Assembly: GCF_003330845.1 (NCBI RefSeq)
Contig: NZ_CP026121.1
Coordinates: 7,917,501 to 7,981,500, forward strand
DNA: 64,000 nucleotides
Source: Streptomyces sp. Go-475
Lineage (GTDB): Bacteria; Actinomycetota; Actinomycetes; Streptomycetales; Streptomycetaceae
Direction of reading: 5' to 3'
In this document: one piece after another, positions 51,197 to 60,290 of the stretch
How positions within the stretch are numbered: position 1 is the stretch's first letter
How the letters are laid out: each line of letters starts with the position of its first letter
Notes under the pieces: model-generated
What the model saw: the letters and a program-made list of their open reading frames with translations, nothing else
Database searches by the model: none
Told to the model about the DNA's origin: nothing
Position numbers and translations under genes: made by a program

Positions 51197-51590
51197 CTGT
51201 CCGTTTCGGAAGATCGAGCCGGTGGTGCACTACTCAGTGACCGCGGGAAGCGAAAAGGTTGCCGATGATTTCTGGGGGTCCCGAGCGCCGACCCGGCTTG
51301 GACAGAGCGCCCCCGGATGGTGCGGTCGGCGCCAGCTTGCGAGCTGAACCCATGAACAATGAACAGCTCGACGCCCGCGACATCGGGTCTTTCGAGGACC
51401 GACCGCGCTCCTTGCGCGTACTTGGCAGCGGGCTCCTTGCAGATCCGCATGTCGATGATCCGCCCGCCGGGACGGTCACGCAGCCCGTCGGTCGACACGT
51501 CACAGCAGGTCGCTCGCACCACTTACATCGGATGCTTTGCATGGCTCTTGGGGCGGCTCTCGTCTCATGACGTCGTCTTCACTTGGCAAT
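51197..51590. other. Intergenic stretch without a clear gene
   Basis: A minus-strand frame (about 51300-51500) reads MRICKEPAAKYAQGARSV and VAGVELFIVHGFSSQAG, which I do not recognise; it may be an eroded gene. The palindrome-like GCATCCGATGT on the minus strand (51525-51535) lies in it. Otherwise it serves as promoter region for the expansin gene on one side and the fucosidase gene on the other. Confidence 0.45.
51525..51535. promoter_or_regulatory. Upstream fucosidase-region copy of the ATCCGAT motif
   Basis: ACATCGGATGC, one base short of the perfect palindrome ACATC-N-GATGT and on the opposite orientation to the copy at 51634. The 109-base spacing between them would allow looping by a dimeric regulator. 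It is considered a weak auxiliary site. Confidence 0.4.
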
Positions 51591-51644
51591 TTGTTCGTAA
51601 CGCTGGACACGCTACGGCGTCATGCCTCTTAATACATCCGATGT
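51591..51644 (+). promoter_or_regulatory. Predicted fucosidase promoter with downstream GntR-type operator
   Basis: A -35-like TTGTTC (51591-51596) and a weak -10-like TACGGC (51613-51618) with 16-base spacing are followed 15 bases later by the perfect palindrome ACATC-C-GATGT (51634-51644). The same motif sits at a similar distance after the -10 boxes of the transporter and catabolic promoters of the L-fucose locus. Binding there would block early transcription. The promoter boxes are inferred; the palindrome is seen directly. Confidence 0.55.
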
Positions 51645-51824
51645 CAGTCGAGGGTGTCGGCGGTAGGACGACTCTCTGCCGCTCCCCGGGCCTGGCAGCC
51701 GAGTTCGTCCTGCCTGTTCAGCTCTCGCCCCCGGCAGTGGCCGCGCCGCTGTCGCCCCGAAGTCCCATGGGCATCTGGCGCGTTCGCCCTCCCGGTGCCC
51801 CTTCGACAACCCCGGAGCCGCCCC

Positions 51825-53591
51825 ATGTCCACCTCGCCGCTCAGCAGACGCTCCCTCCTCAAGGCCGCCACCCTCGCGGGAGGAGCCGTCGCCTTCGGGC
51901 TGCCGCAGGCCCTGTGGCCCACCACCGCCTCGGCGTACTCGGTCCCCTCGAAGCTGGACTGGTGGTACCAGGCCCGGTTCGGAATGTTCATCCACTTCGG
52001 GTCCTACTCCTACCTCGGCGACGGTGAATGGGCCTTCAGCGACAAGGGGTGGACCAAGGCCGACTGGCAGAACCATGTGACCAAGCCGTTCAACCCGACC
52101 AGCTTCAACGCCGCCCAGATCGCCGAACTGGCCAAGAACGCCGGCATGAAGTACCTCGTGATCACCGCCAAGCATCACGAGGGCTACGCCATGTGGGACT
52201 CCGACGTCGCCGGCTTCAAGGACGTCACCGGAACCAAGCAGTACAACCTGCACGACTACAACAACTTCCAGCCCGACCTGCTGGCCCAGTTGAGGACCGA
52301 GTGCCTGAACCGGGGCATCAAATTCGGGCTCTACTACTCGATCATGGACTGGAACCACCCCTCACAGACCTGCACCCCGAGCAACTACTCCACGTCCATG
52401 GCCTCCGCGACGGCCCGCGCCGATTACATCAACGACATGAAGGGCCATCTGCAGGAACTGCTGACCCGCTACGACCCGGCCATCCTGTGGTTCGACGGCG
52501 ACTGGTGCGACTGGTGGTCCAAGTCCGACGGCCAGGCACTGTACGACTGGCTGATCGCCCGCAAGTCCAGCCTCATCATCAACGAACGTGTCAGGCGGGA
52601 CCTCGGTCTCGGCGACTACGCGGTCGCGGAGTTCGGTATCCCCGACGCGCCGATGGACCGGCCGTGGGAAGCCTGCGCCACTATGAACTGGGCCTGGGGG
52701 TACAACGATGAGGCGGTGCACTACCGCTCGGTCACGACCCTCATCCAGGAGATGGTCACGATCGTCTCCCGTGACGGCAACTACCTGCTCAACATCGGTC
52801 CCAAGGGCGACGGCAGCGTGACCGCGGAGTCCGTGGACAGACTCAACGGCATGGCGTCCTGGATGGCCGTCCACGCCGACAGTGTCCACGGCACCAGCGG
52901 CAGCCCCTTCGCCACCGAACCTTCCTGGGGCAGGATCACCAAGAAGAACGGCAAGCTCTTCGCCCACGTCTTCACCTGGCCCACCGACGGCACGCTCCAG
53001 ATCCCGGCCGTCCACAACACCATCGACCGCGTCTATCTGATGAACAACCCCTCGACGTCGCTCTCCTACACCGTCAGCGGCGGCACCATCAACGTCAGCG
53101 TGCCGGCCGGCGCGCCCAACGCGCACGACTCGGTGGTCTGCGTCGAGGTCGCCGGCATGCCGGCGGTCCTGGCGAACGGCGTCTACCGGCTGGTGTGTGC
53201 CCGCAGCGGCAAGGGGCTCGACAACTCCAACACGACCGCCGAGGGCAGCCAGGTCATCCAGTGGACGCAGCACAGCGGCCCTCAGCAGCAGTGGACGGTC
53301 ACGAACATGGACCACGGCTACTACAAGCTGGTCAGCGTGCACAGCGGCAAGGCGCTCGACGACAACGACAGCACCACCCTGGGAACGACGATCGTGCAGC
53401 GCGCCGACAACGGCAGCCACCGGCAGCAATGGGCCGTCACCGCGCTGGGCAACGGTGAGTTCCGGCTCGTCAACCGGCACAGCGGGCTGGCACTGGACAA
53501 CGCGAACACCACCGACGAGGGGAGGCCCGTCCTCCAGTGGACCCCGGGTACCGGGACGCCACAGAGATGGGCCGCGATCAGAACCAGCTGA
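51825..53591 (+). CDS. Secreted GH29 alpha-L-fucosidase with C-terminal RICIN lectin domain
   Basis: A 588-residue exported glycosidase that would remove alpha-L-fucose from glycans outside the cell. The N-terminus has a twin-arginine signal (SRRSLLKAATLAGGAVAFG) ending near residue 38 in TASA. The GH29 barrel starts at LDWWYQARFGMFIHFGSYS and includes VITAKHHEGYAMWDSD; the predicted nucleophile is Asp 224 in ILWFDGDW. A beta-sandwich follows, then a RICIN domain from about residue 446 with three repeats, each marked by a QQW or QRW (GPQQQWTV, HRQQWAV, TPQRWAAI). The Tat signal implies folding in the cytoplasm first. Its promoter carries the proposed GntR operator, linking it to fucose catabolism. 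Confidence 0.94.
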   Translation: MSTSPLSRRSLLKAATLAGGAVAFGLPQALWPTTASAYSVPSKLDWWYQARFGMFIHFGSYSYLGDGEWAFSDKGWTKADWQNHVTKPFNPTSFNAAQIAELAKNAGMKYLVITAKHHEGYAMWDSDVAGFKDVTGTKQYNLHDYNNFQPDLLAQLRTECLNRGIKFGLYYSIMDWNHPSQTCTPSNYSTSMASATARADYINDMKGHLQELLTRYDPAILWFDGDWCDWWSKSDGQALYDWLIARKSSLIINERVRRDLGLGDYAVAEFGIPDAPMDRPWEACATMNWAWGYNDEAVHYRSVTTLIQEMVTIVSRDGNYLLNIGPKGDGSVTAESVDRLNGMASWMAVHADSVHGTSGSPFATEPSWGRITKKNGKLFAHVFTWPTDGTLQIPAVHNTIDRVYLMNNPSTSLSYTVSGGTINVSVPAGAPNAHDSVVCVEVAGMPAVLANGVYRLVCARSGKGLDNSNTTAEGSQVIQWTQHSGPQQQWTVTNMDHGYYKLVSVHSGKALDDNDSTTLGTTIVQRADNGSHRQQWAVTALGNGEFRLVNRHSGLALDNANTTDEGRPVLQWTPGTGTPQRWAAIRTS

Positions 53592-53775
53592 CCGCCCCCA
53601 CGGTCGTCCGTCCCCGGATGCCCGCCCGGGGGCGGATCCACGGTGGCACGACGGCGACCAGGAGACCCGACGTCGAGTGTCGCGCCCTGCCACAGCCACG
53701 TCTTCTTCAAGAGCAATACGGGGCCATCTGCCGCCCCCGCAAGGACACTCCAACCGTCAACTCACGGAGGGAACC

Positions 53776-54615
53776 ATGTCTCACACAAAATGACGCGACG
53801 TACGTTTCTCGGCGCGGCGGGTGCGGCGACCGCCGCGACCGCCCTGCCGAACGTCCCCGGCTTCTCCGGCCTTCTGCCGCAGGCGGCCGCCGCCGACACG
53901 CAGACCAACCTGAGCAGGATGGTCGACATGCGGTTCGGCATGTTCAACCACTTCAGCCTGGGAACCTTCACGAACGAGGAGTACCTGCCCAAGCAGTGGA
54001 ACCGTACCGACTGCACCGACGGCGACATCACCTCGTACACCATCTCCACCAGCACCGACGGCACGAACTTCACCCAGGTCGCCACCGGCACCTGGGCCGG
54101 CGACCGCACCCTGAAGCTGGCCGAATGGCCGGCCAGGAACGTGGGGTTCGTACGGATCAAGGTCAACGCGGCCACCGGCGGTTACGCCAACATCAGCGGG
54201 ATGCGCATCGGCGGCGCACCGCCAAGCCGGCACTGGTGTCCACCACGCTGCCCGGCGACGGCACCGTCTACCGGCTCGTCGCCCGGCACAGTCGCAAGGT
54301 CGCCGACGTGGAGGGCGGGGCCACCGCGAACAACACCAACGTCCTGCGGTGGCCCTGGCTCAACAAGCCGATCCAGAAGTGGACCTTCGTCAACACCGGC
54401 GACGGCTACTACAGGATCAAGGGTGTGGCCAGCGGCAAGCTGCTGGAGGTCGGGGGGCCGTCACGCCCACCGGTGACGGCTACCACGTCCTCATCAACCG
54501 CTACAGCGGGCTCTGCCTCGCCGTCGAGGAGGGCAGCACCGCCGACGGAGCCAACATCGAGCAGCAGCCGTACGCGTCACTGGCACGACAGCAATGGCAG
54601 ATCGTCACCTCGTGA
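53776..54615 (+). pseudogene. Second alpha-L-fucosidase, catalytic domain deleted and frameshifted
   Basis: GGAGGG is followed by ATG 53776, which runs into a stop after five codons. Shifting frame gives a Tat signal (TRRTFLGAAGAATAATALP) and the GH29 opening MVDMRFGMFNHFSLGTFTNEE. At about 53990 this jumps to a CBM32-like end (GDITSYTISTSTDGTNFTQ, VGFVRIKVNAATGGYANISG). Two more frame changes, near 54220 and 54455, lead through a RICIN domain (WLNKPIQKWTFVNTGDGYY, then YSGLCLAVEEGSTADGANIE) to the stop at 54615. The whole barrel is gone. It is a degraded paralogue of the gene just upstream. Confidence 0.78.
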
Positions 54616-54635
54616 TCCTCTCTCCCCGCCACCCT

Positions 54636-54667
54636 CTCCTTCTCAACGGGCTGCTGTTGAGAAGGAG
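54636..54667. terminator. Intrinsic terminator hairpin
   Basis: A perfect 12-base stem CTCCTTCTCAAC (54636-54647) with GTTGAGAAGGAG (54656-54667) and an 8-base loop, 21 bases after the fucosidase pseudogene stop. The stem is AT-richer than its surroundings. The rest of the 320-base gap, up to the GntR stop at 54936, shows nothing else. Confidence 0.85.
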
Positions 54668-54935
54668 GCGGGTGGCTGTCGGTTGCGGGCGCCCACGCGC
54701 CCGTTCTCATCCAGCTTTCCAACTCGCCTCAATGGAATGCTGTTCGGCAGAGACCAGTGGTGTGCCACTTCGGTATCGCCCCGGTACGTACGACGTCCCC
54801 TTGCGCTGCCGCCCGGCCGCATCACCCGCTCGGGCGCTCCTGCGGTGCCGTGCCGCGGCATGAGTGACCCGCCGCCGCCCGACCGGCATGGGAGGGGGCG
54901 TCGGGCGGCGGCGGGAGCACGGGGGACGGGCGCGG

Positions 54936-55637
54936 TCAGCCGGCGAGAGGTTCCTCCGGTGCCTCGTTCAGGCTGGCCGCCAGCCACTGTTCGACGGCGG
55001 TGATGTGCACCGTCGCGGCCGAGGCGGCCAGCAGCGCGTCGCGTGCCTTCAGGGCACCGAGGATCTGCTGGTGGTCCCGGTGCGCGTTGTCCACGGCACG
55101 CCGGGCCTGGCTGCCCCGGACGATGCGTACCCGCTGGGTACGGGTGGACAGCACGCGCAGCAGCATGGACAGCACCGGGTTGCCGACGGCTTCGACGATC
55201 CTCACGTGGAAGGCGATGTCGTGGGCGATGAACTCCTCGACCGTGGCGGCCGACTTGGACCGTTCCAGGATGTCGCCGAGTTCTCGCAGGTCCTCGGAGG
55301 TCAGCAGCGCGGCGGCCAGCCCGGTCGCCTGGGGCTCCAGGAGCCTGCGCACCTGGAGCAGTTGCAGGGCGGTCCGTCCCTGGGAGACGTCCGAGGCGAA
55401 GGAGAGCGACTCGAGGAGGAGATGGGGCTCCAGGCTGGACACATAGGTGCCGTCCCCCTGCCGCACGGTGAGGATGCGCATCGCGGTGAGCGCGCGGACG
55501 GCCTCGCGCAGCGAGTTGCGGGACAGGCCCAACTGCGCGGCGAGTATCTCCTCCTTCGGCAGGCGGGAGCTGGGCGCGAGTTCGCCTGCGACGATCATCG
55601 CCTTGATCTTGTCCATCGCCTCGTCGGTGAGTGCCAC
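54936..55637 (-). CDS. GntR-family regulator, FadR subfamily (proposed L-fucose regulator)
   Basis: A 233-residue GntR regulator. The winged helix-turn-helix is at about residues 3-62: ALTDEAMDKIKAMIVAGELA, LPKEEILAAQLGLSRNSLRE, RILTVRQGDGTYV. The all-helical FCD effector domain follows, with the metal-ligand-type positions AHDIAFHVRIVEAVGNPVLS and HQQILGALKARD. GTG 55637 is favoured since AGGAAGG lies six bases upstream; ATG 55664 is the alternative. It is the last gene of the sugar ABC transporter operon, so it probably controls that operon and the divergent catabolic genes, with L-fucose or an oxidation product as effector. A palindrome shared by three promoters supports this. Confidence 0.9.
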   Translation of the reverse strand: MALTDEAMDKIKAMIVAGELAPSSRLPKEEILAAQLGLSRNSLREAVRALTAMRILTVRQGDGTYVSSLEPHLLLESLSFASDVSQGRTALQLLQVRRLLEPQATGLAAALLTSEDLRELGDILERSKSAATVEEFIAHDIAFHVRIVEAVGNPVLSMLLRVLSTRTQRVRIVRGSQARRAVDNAHRDHQQILGALKARDALLAASAATVHITAVEQWLAASLNEAPEEPLAG

Positions 55638-55715
55638 GTGCGTGCCTTCCTGTGCCGGGGACATACGAGCGCCGCTCCGCCACTCGGCACGGGGCCGGGG
55701 CGGAGCGGGCGACCG

Positions 55716-56759
55716 CTACTCCTGCTTCTCGCCGGAAGCGAAGCGGGAGATGATCAGGGCGACGATGATGATCGCGCCGTTCAGGAACTGGTTCCACAGC
55801 GCCGGCACGCCCGCCAGAGTCATGACGTTGACGACGAGCTGGAGAGTCAGGACGCCCGTGAGGGCGCCGAACACGGAGCCCTTGCCGCCGTTCAGGCTCA
55901 CCCCTCCGATGACGGTCGCGGCGAAGACCTGGAAGATCCAGCCGCTGCCCTGGGTGGCGGAGATGGAGCCGTAGTGGCCGCTGTAGAGGATGCCGGCGAA
56001 CGCGGCGAGCAGGCTGCCGAGGATGAGGACGGCCCACACGATCCGGTCGACGCGGATGCCGGCGGTGCGGGCCGCCTCCGCGTTGCCGCCGACGGCGTAC
56101 AGCGCCCGGCCGTGCCGCAGCCACGCCAGCGCGCTGCCCCCCGCCGCGAACAGCACCGCGCAGATCCAGATGGCCGCGGGTACGCCGAGCCAGGACGCCT
56201 TGCCCAGGTAGGTGAACGAGGACGGCAGGTCCACGATCGACTGGCCCTCGGAGAGGGCGACCTGGAGGCCGCGCAGCATGGTCAGACCGCCGAGGGTGAC
56301 GATGAACCCGTTGAGCCGCAGCTTGAGGATGAGGAAGCCGTTCAGAACGCCGATCGCCACGCCGACCAGGAGGCACAACGGGACCGCCGTCCACTCGGGG
56401 AAGAGCCCGAGTCCGGTGAACCGCCCACCGGTCGTCGGCAGGACGAGCCATACGGCGATGACCGGGGCCACGCCGATGGTCGATTCCAGCGACAGGTCCA
56501 TGCGCCCGCAGATGAGGATGAGGGCGGTGGCGAGGACGAGCAGACTCAGTTCGGTGGACTGCTGCGCCACTCCGATGAGGTTGTCGGCGGTCAGGAAGGC
56601 CGGCGAGACGATGAAACCGATCAGGCCCAGCACGAGGATGGCCGGGACCAGGGACAGTTCACGGAAACGGCCGAGGTCGAGCCGCTGCCGGGCGGTGTCC
56701 GCCGCGGAAGGCTCCGTTTTGCTCGGTGCGGGCTCCGTGACATCTGTGGTGGCGGACAT
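55716..56759 (-). CDS. Sugar ABC transporter permease (ribose/RbsC type)
   Basis: A 347-residue permease of the branched-chain/ribose importer family with about ten hydrophobic helices; the first begins near residue 34 (LSLVPAILVLGLIGFIVSPA). Family stretches are ATALILICGRMDLSLESTIG near 78-97, LNGFIVTLGGLTMLRGLQVA near 157-176, and the EAA-like loop GGNAEAARTAGIRVDRI near 228. A late VIGGVSLNGGKGSVFGALTG fits too. It would form the membrane channel for the ATPase whose stop lies two bases upstream of this start. The likely substrate is L-fucose, judged from the gene neighbourhood. Confidence 0.93.
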   Translation of the reverse strand: MSATTDVTEPAPSKTEPSAADTARQRLDLGRFRELSLVPAILVLGLIGFIVSPAFLTADNLIGVAQQSTELSLLVLATALILICGRMDLSLESTIGVAPVIAVWLVLPTTGGRFTGLGLFPEWTAVPLCLLVGVAIGVLNGFLILKLRLNGFIVTLGGLTMLRGLQVALSEGQSIVDLPSSFTYLGKASWLGVPAAIWICAVLFAAGGSALAWLRHGRALYAVGGNAEAARTAGIRVDRIVWAVLILGSLLAAFAGILYSGHYGSISATQGSGWIFQVFAATVIGGVSLNGGKGSVFGALTGVLTLQLVVNVMTLAGVPALWNQFLNGAIIIVALIISRFASGEKQE

Positions 56760-56761
56760 GT

Positions 56762-58348
56762 CTACCTTCCGTGCTGGTGAGTGCCGGACGCGGCGGATGC
56801 GGTGGTGGTGTCGGCGACGCCCTCGATGGCGGCGACGACGTGCTCGTCCTTCCAGCCGCGGTCGAACTCGGCGACCACCCGTCCGTGGAACATGACCACG
56901 ACGCGGTCGCAGGTTCTGAGGTCGTCGAGTTCGTCGGAGACGATCAGGGCGGCCTTGCCCTCGTCGGCGGCCCGCCGGATCCTGCCGAGCAGGAACTCCT
57001 TGGATTTGACGTCGACGCCGTTGGTGGGGCGGATGGCCACCAGGACGTGCGGGTCGGTGGCCAGGGCGCGGGCGACGACGACCTTCTGCTGGTTGCCGCC
57101 GGAGAGCGCGGAGACCGGGGTGTCGGCCGCGGGGGTCTTGATGTCGAGGTCGCGGATCATGCGTCGGGCGAAGGCCCTGGTGCGGGCGGGCAGGACAGTG
57201 CCGAACGGGCCGAGCTGGTCGGTGACGGTGAGCGTCGCGTTCTCCGCCACGCTCCGGTTGTTGACCAGGCCCTGCAGATGGCGGTCCTCGGGGACGAAAC
57301 CCACTCCGGCGGCCAGGGCGGACGGCACGCTGCCGGTGCGCACGACTGTGCCACCGATGGTGATGCGGCCGGCCTTGGCGCGGTGCAGACCGGCGACGGT
57401 CTCGCCCACCTGCACATTGCCGCTGGCCGTCGCTCCGGCGAGCCCGATCACCTCGCCGGAGCGCACCGCCAGGGAGAGGTCCTCGCAGGCGCCGGGCAGG
57501 GTGAGGGCGTCGATGCGCAGCAGCTCCGTCCCGTCGGCCGGTGCGGTCGGGGGCGCGCTCGCGGGGCCTGCTGCCACGGAGGCGGCGTCGCCGGTCATGG
57601 CCTCCACGAGGGAGTGGTGCCCCAGTTCGGCCACGGGTGCGGTGAGGATGTGGGCCGCGTCGCGGTAGACCGTGACGGTGGTGCAGAGGTCGTAGACCTC
57701 TTGCAGGTGGTGGGAGATGAAGAGGAAGGCGACGCCTTGCTCCTGCAGGTCCCGGAGCTTGTCGAAGAGGCGGCCGATGCCGCGGGCGTCGAGCTTGGCG
57801 GTGGGCTCGTCCAGGATGATGAACCGGGCGCCGAAGGACAGCGCGCGGGCGATCTCCACGAACTGCCGCTGCTCGACGGTCAGGTCCCTGGCCCGGGCGG
57901 CGGGGTCGACGGCCACGCCGTACTCGCCGAGGAGTTCCTCCGCCCGCTGCCTGAGCTGCTTCCAGCGGATGGGGCGCACCGCGCCGGGGCTCTGCCGGTT
58001 CAGGAAGAGGTTCTCGGCGACGGTCAGATCACCGATGATGGTGGACCGCTGGTAGACGCAGGCGACCTTCGAGCGCCAGGCGTCGATGTCTCCGTAGGCG
58101 GGGGCCGGCGCACCGGAGAAGCGCAGCGAGCCGGTGTCGGGCTGCTGGAGGCCGGTGAGGATGGACACGAGCGTCGACTTGCCGGCGCCGTTGCGTCCCA
58201 CCAGGGCGTGCGCTTCGCCCTCGGCGATGCTGATGCGGGCGTCGCGCAGCGCGATGGTGGCGCCGAATCGTTTGCTGATGCCGGTCGCCTCGGCGACCGG
58301 GGCCCGGGTTCCGGGTCCGCTCGCCGGGCTGGTGGCGGTGTCCGCCAT
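56762..58348 (-). CDS. Sugar ABC transporter ATP-binding protein, duplicated ABC domains (RbsA type)
   Basis: A 528-residue ATPase made of two fused ABC domains. The first is complete: Walker A LVGRNGAGKSTLVSIL near residue 50, signature LTVEQRQFVEIARAL, Walker B FIILDEPTAKLDARG. The second has a degenerate Walker A (LAGATASGNVQVGETVAG) but a normal SGGNQQKVVVARALA signature, as in the RbsA/MglA family, where only one site hydrolyses ATP well. In its second Walker B the usual DEPT reads AIRPTNGVDVKS, so that site looks especially poor. ATG 58348 (MADTATSPASG) is preferred. It sits between the binding-protein and permease genes of the proposed fucose importer. Confidence 0.93.
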   Translation of the reverse strand: MADTATSPASGPGTRAPVAEATGISKRFGATIALRDARISIAEGEAHALVGRNGAGKSTLVSILTGLQQPDTGSLRFSGAPAPAYGDIDAWRSKVACVYQRSTIIGDLTVAENLFLNRQSPGAVRPIRWKQLRQRAEELLGEYGVAVDPAARARDLTVEQRQFVEIARALSFGARFIILDEPTAKLDARGIGRLFDKLRDLQEQGVAFLFISHHLQEVYDLCTTVTVYRDAAHILTAPVAELGHHSLVEAMTGDAASVAAGPASAPPTAPADGTELLRIDALTLPGACEDLSLAVRSGEVIGLAGATASGNVQVGETVAGLHRAKAGRITIGGTVVRTGSVPSALAAGVGFVPEDRHLQGLVNNRSVAENATLTVTDQLGPFGTVLPARTRAFARRMIRDLDIKTPAADTPVSALSGGNQQKVVVARALATDPHVLVAIRPTNGVDVKSKEFLLGRIRRAADEGKAALIVSDELDDLRTCDRVVVMFHGRVVAEFDRGWKDEHVVAAIEGVADTTTASAASGTHQHGR

Positions 58349-58496
58349 GCTGGATACCGTCCTTCGGGTACGGATGGTGGGGGCCGGGGATCGGGAACCG
58401 GGGAGCAAGGAGCCGACCGGATCCGGGTCGGGGGGCCGCAGTCGGGGGAGGGGAGTGAGGTCCGCCGGCGTTGACGCGGTCGGTGGCTGCCGGTTG

Positions 58497-59546
58497 TCAG
58501 CCGACGTTGTTGCCCCACAGGGACTTGTCGTCCACGTTGTCCTTGGTCACCAGCGGGGCGGGCAGCTGGTCCTCCAGCCCGTTCGGGATCTTGACGATCG
58601 TCGAGCCGTGGTCGGTCGCGCCCGGCTTGAACGTCTTGCCCTCTGCCGCGGCCTGGGCGTAGTACAGCGCGTACTTGGCGTAGAGGTCGGCGGGCTGGGA
58701 GACCGTGGCGTCGATCTGGCCCTTGCGGATGGCGTCGAACTCCTGCGGGATGCCGTCGTTGGAGACGATGCTGATGTGGCCCTTCTCGCCGGCGGGCTTG
58801 AGCAGGCCCTTCTGCTCCAGCAGCGCCAGGGTGGGCTGGAGGAACGCGCCGCCGGCCTGCATGTAGATACCGTTCAGGTCCGGGTGCTGGGCCAGCAGCG
58901 ACTGCAGCTTGGCGGAGGCGACGTCCCCCTTCCACTCCGTGGGAAGCTCGAAGACCTTGATCTTGGGGAACTTGGTCTTCATGCACTCGGCGAAGGCCTC
59001 CGAGCGGTCGCGGCCGTTGATGGAGTCCAGGGAGCCCTGGAACTCGGCCACCTTGCCCTTGCCGCCGAGCTGCTTGCCGAGGAACTCACAGGCCTTTGTG
59101 CCGTACGCCCGGTTGTCGGCGCGGACCACCATGTAGACCTCACCCTTGTCAGGCCTGGTGTCGACACTGACCACAGGGATCTTCTTGGACGCGAGGGTGT
59201 CGAGGGTGGAGGCGATGGCGCCGGTGTCCTGGGGCGCCATGACGACGGCCTTCGCTCCGGTGTTCTGGAAGACCTGGACGTTGGCGACGAGCTTGGTGAC
59301 GTCGTTCTGCGAATTGCTGACCGGCAGGGCGTTGATGCCGTCCGCCTTGATGTCCTTCTTCAGGTACTGCGCGTAGGAGTTCCAGAAGTCGGAGTCGGAA
59401 CGCGGCAGGTCGATGCCGATGGCCGGCTTGTCGCCGCCCGAGCCGACCGACTCCGAGCCGCTCCGGTTGCACGCGGTGGCGAGGGCGAGGACCGCGAGCA
59501 CGGCGGTGGCGGCTGTGGCAGTGGAGCGGGTGCGAGTGGGCTTCAT
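58497..59546 (-). CDS. Sugar ABC transporter substrate-binding lipoprotein (RbsB type)
   Basis: A 349-residue exported sugar-binding protein. The signal peptide ends in a lipobox (LALATAC), so Cys near residue 26 would be lipidated and the protein tethered outside the membrane. Mature sequence shows the type I fold: AIGIDLPRSDSDFWNSYAQY, KAVVMAPQDTGAIASTLDTL, VVSVDTRPDKGEV, AEFQGSLDSINGRDRSEAF and NGIYMQAGGAFLQPTLALLE. ATG 59546 follows AAAGGAG. It is the first gene of the transporter operon and the likely fucose receptor. The promoter at 59805-59834 with an operator-like site just downstream supports co-control with the catabolic genes. Confidence 0.93.
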   Translation of the reverse strand: MKPTRTRSTATAATAVLAVLALATACNRSGSESVGSGGDKPAIGIDLPRSDSDFWNSYAQYLKKDIKADGINALPVSNSQNDVTKLVANVQVFQNTGAKAVVMAPQDTGAIASTLDTLASKKIPVVSVDTRPDKGEVYMVVRADNRAYGTKACEFLGKQLGGKGKVAEFQGSLDSINGRDRSEAFAECMKTKFPKIKVFELPTEWKGDVASAKLQSLLAQHPDLNGIYMQAGGAFLQPTLALLEQKGLLKPAGEKGHISIVSNDGIPQEFDAIRKGQIDATVSQPADLYAKYALYYAQAAAEGKTFKPGATDHGSTIVKIPNGLEDQLPAPLVTKDNVDDKSLWGNNVG

Positions 59547-59775
59547 GACCGTGTTGTCTCCTTTGACGGGGCGGAGGACCGCGAGACAGCGATGAGAGGG
59601 AGGCGTACTCGCCTGCCGGAGAGGGCGGGCGGGGCAGCGGGCCGGGCAGAGGGTTGCCCGGCACAAGGCAGTGCGGGACCGCGCCCGAGGGGACGGAAAC
59701 GGGAGAGGCTGCCCGAGAGACGCAGGTCAGGGGCTGTATCCGACCGTTCGGAAGGGCGCCAGGGGCCCCCGGGCC

Positions 59776-59834
59776 ATTCCTCCGATGTCTCTCGGACGTC
59801 GAGGACGTTACGACGGGGTTGCCGAAGTTGACAA
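59776..59834 (-). promoter_or_regulatory. Predicted promoter of the transporter operon with operator-like site
   Basis: On the minus strand TTGTCA (59829-59834) and TAACGT (59805-59810) are 18 bases apart. Sixteen bases beyond the -10 box is ACATCGGAGGAAT (59776-59788), which differs by one base from ACATCCGAGGAAT found at 60221-60233 on the other side of the intergenic region. It fits the left half of the ACATC-N-GATGT palindrome. The leader to ATG 59546 is over 220 bases long. Confidence 0.5.
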
Positions 59835-60220
59835 GACTCCGTGGCCGTTGAATTGAGCAGCAGGGCGAAGCCATGCCGAGCGGTCGCGCGCGAACGCGTC
59901 AGGAGGACTAGTGAGTCGACCTATGACCTGCGCCTATGCTCAATCGGTTGACCGTGTCGCACCGGGCGGCCGCGCCTCACGATTCGGCAACGACCGCTGC
60001 GTCCGCTGGGCTGTCCCGTCGACGGAACGGCGCCGCCGGGCTGCTGTCACCCACTCCGGTCAGGTTCAGCGGCACGAGGTCAGCGCTCCTACCAGCGGAG
60101 TCTGCCGCACATGGCTCGCCCAGAGTCATCGGACGAAATCTCGGTCGTCACCCCTGCATCAGCGGTGACCGGGGTGCAACTGCCCGTCATTTCCGGGTGA
60201 ACGCTCACGACGGGGAAAAT
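59835..60220. other. Central part of the fucose-locus intergenic region
   Basis: No recognisable gene on either strand, although several open frames cross it. It separates the two divergent promoters. A TCATCGGA half-site at 60126-60133 resembles the proposed operator. Confidence 0.5.
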
Positions 60221-60290
60221 ACATCCGAGGAATCCGTTGCCAGCGGGTGGTCCTGCGTCTACAGTCTCGATGCCGCCATTCATCCGATGA
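60221..60290 (+). promoter_or_regulatory. Predicted promoter of the fucose catabolic operon with two operator-like sites
   Basis: TTGCCA (60237-60242) and TACAGT (60260-60265), 17 bases apart, form a good vegetative-type promoter. Fourteen bases after the -10 box lies the perfect palindrome TCATC-C-GATGA (60280-60290); a second imperfect site, ACATCCGAGGAAT (60221-60233), lies just upstream of the -35 box. This bracketing arrangement suits repression by a dimeric GntR protein. Confidence 0.6.

Noticed and set aside
56771..58474. A 567-codon plus-strand frame across the sugar ABC ATPase
   Set aside because: It is the antisense of a gene with perfect Walker and signature motifs.
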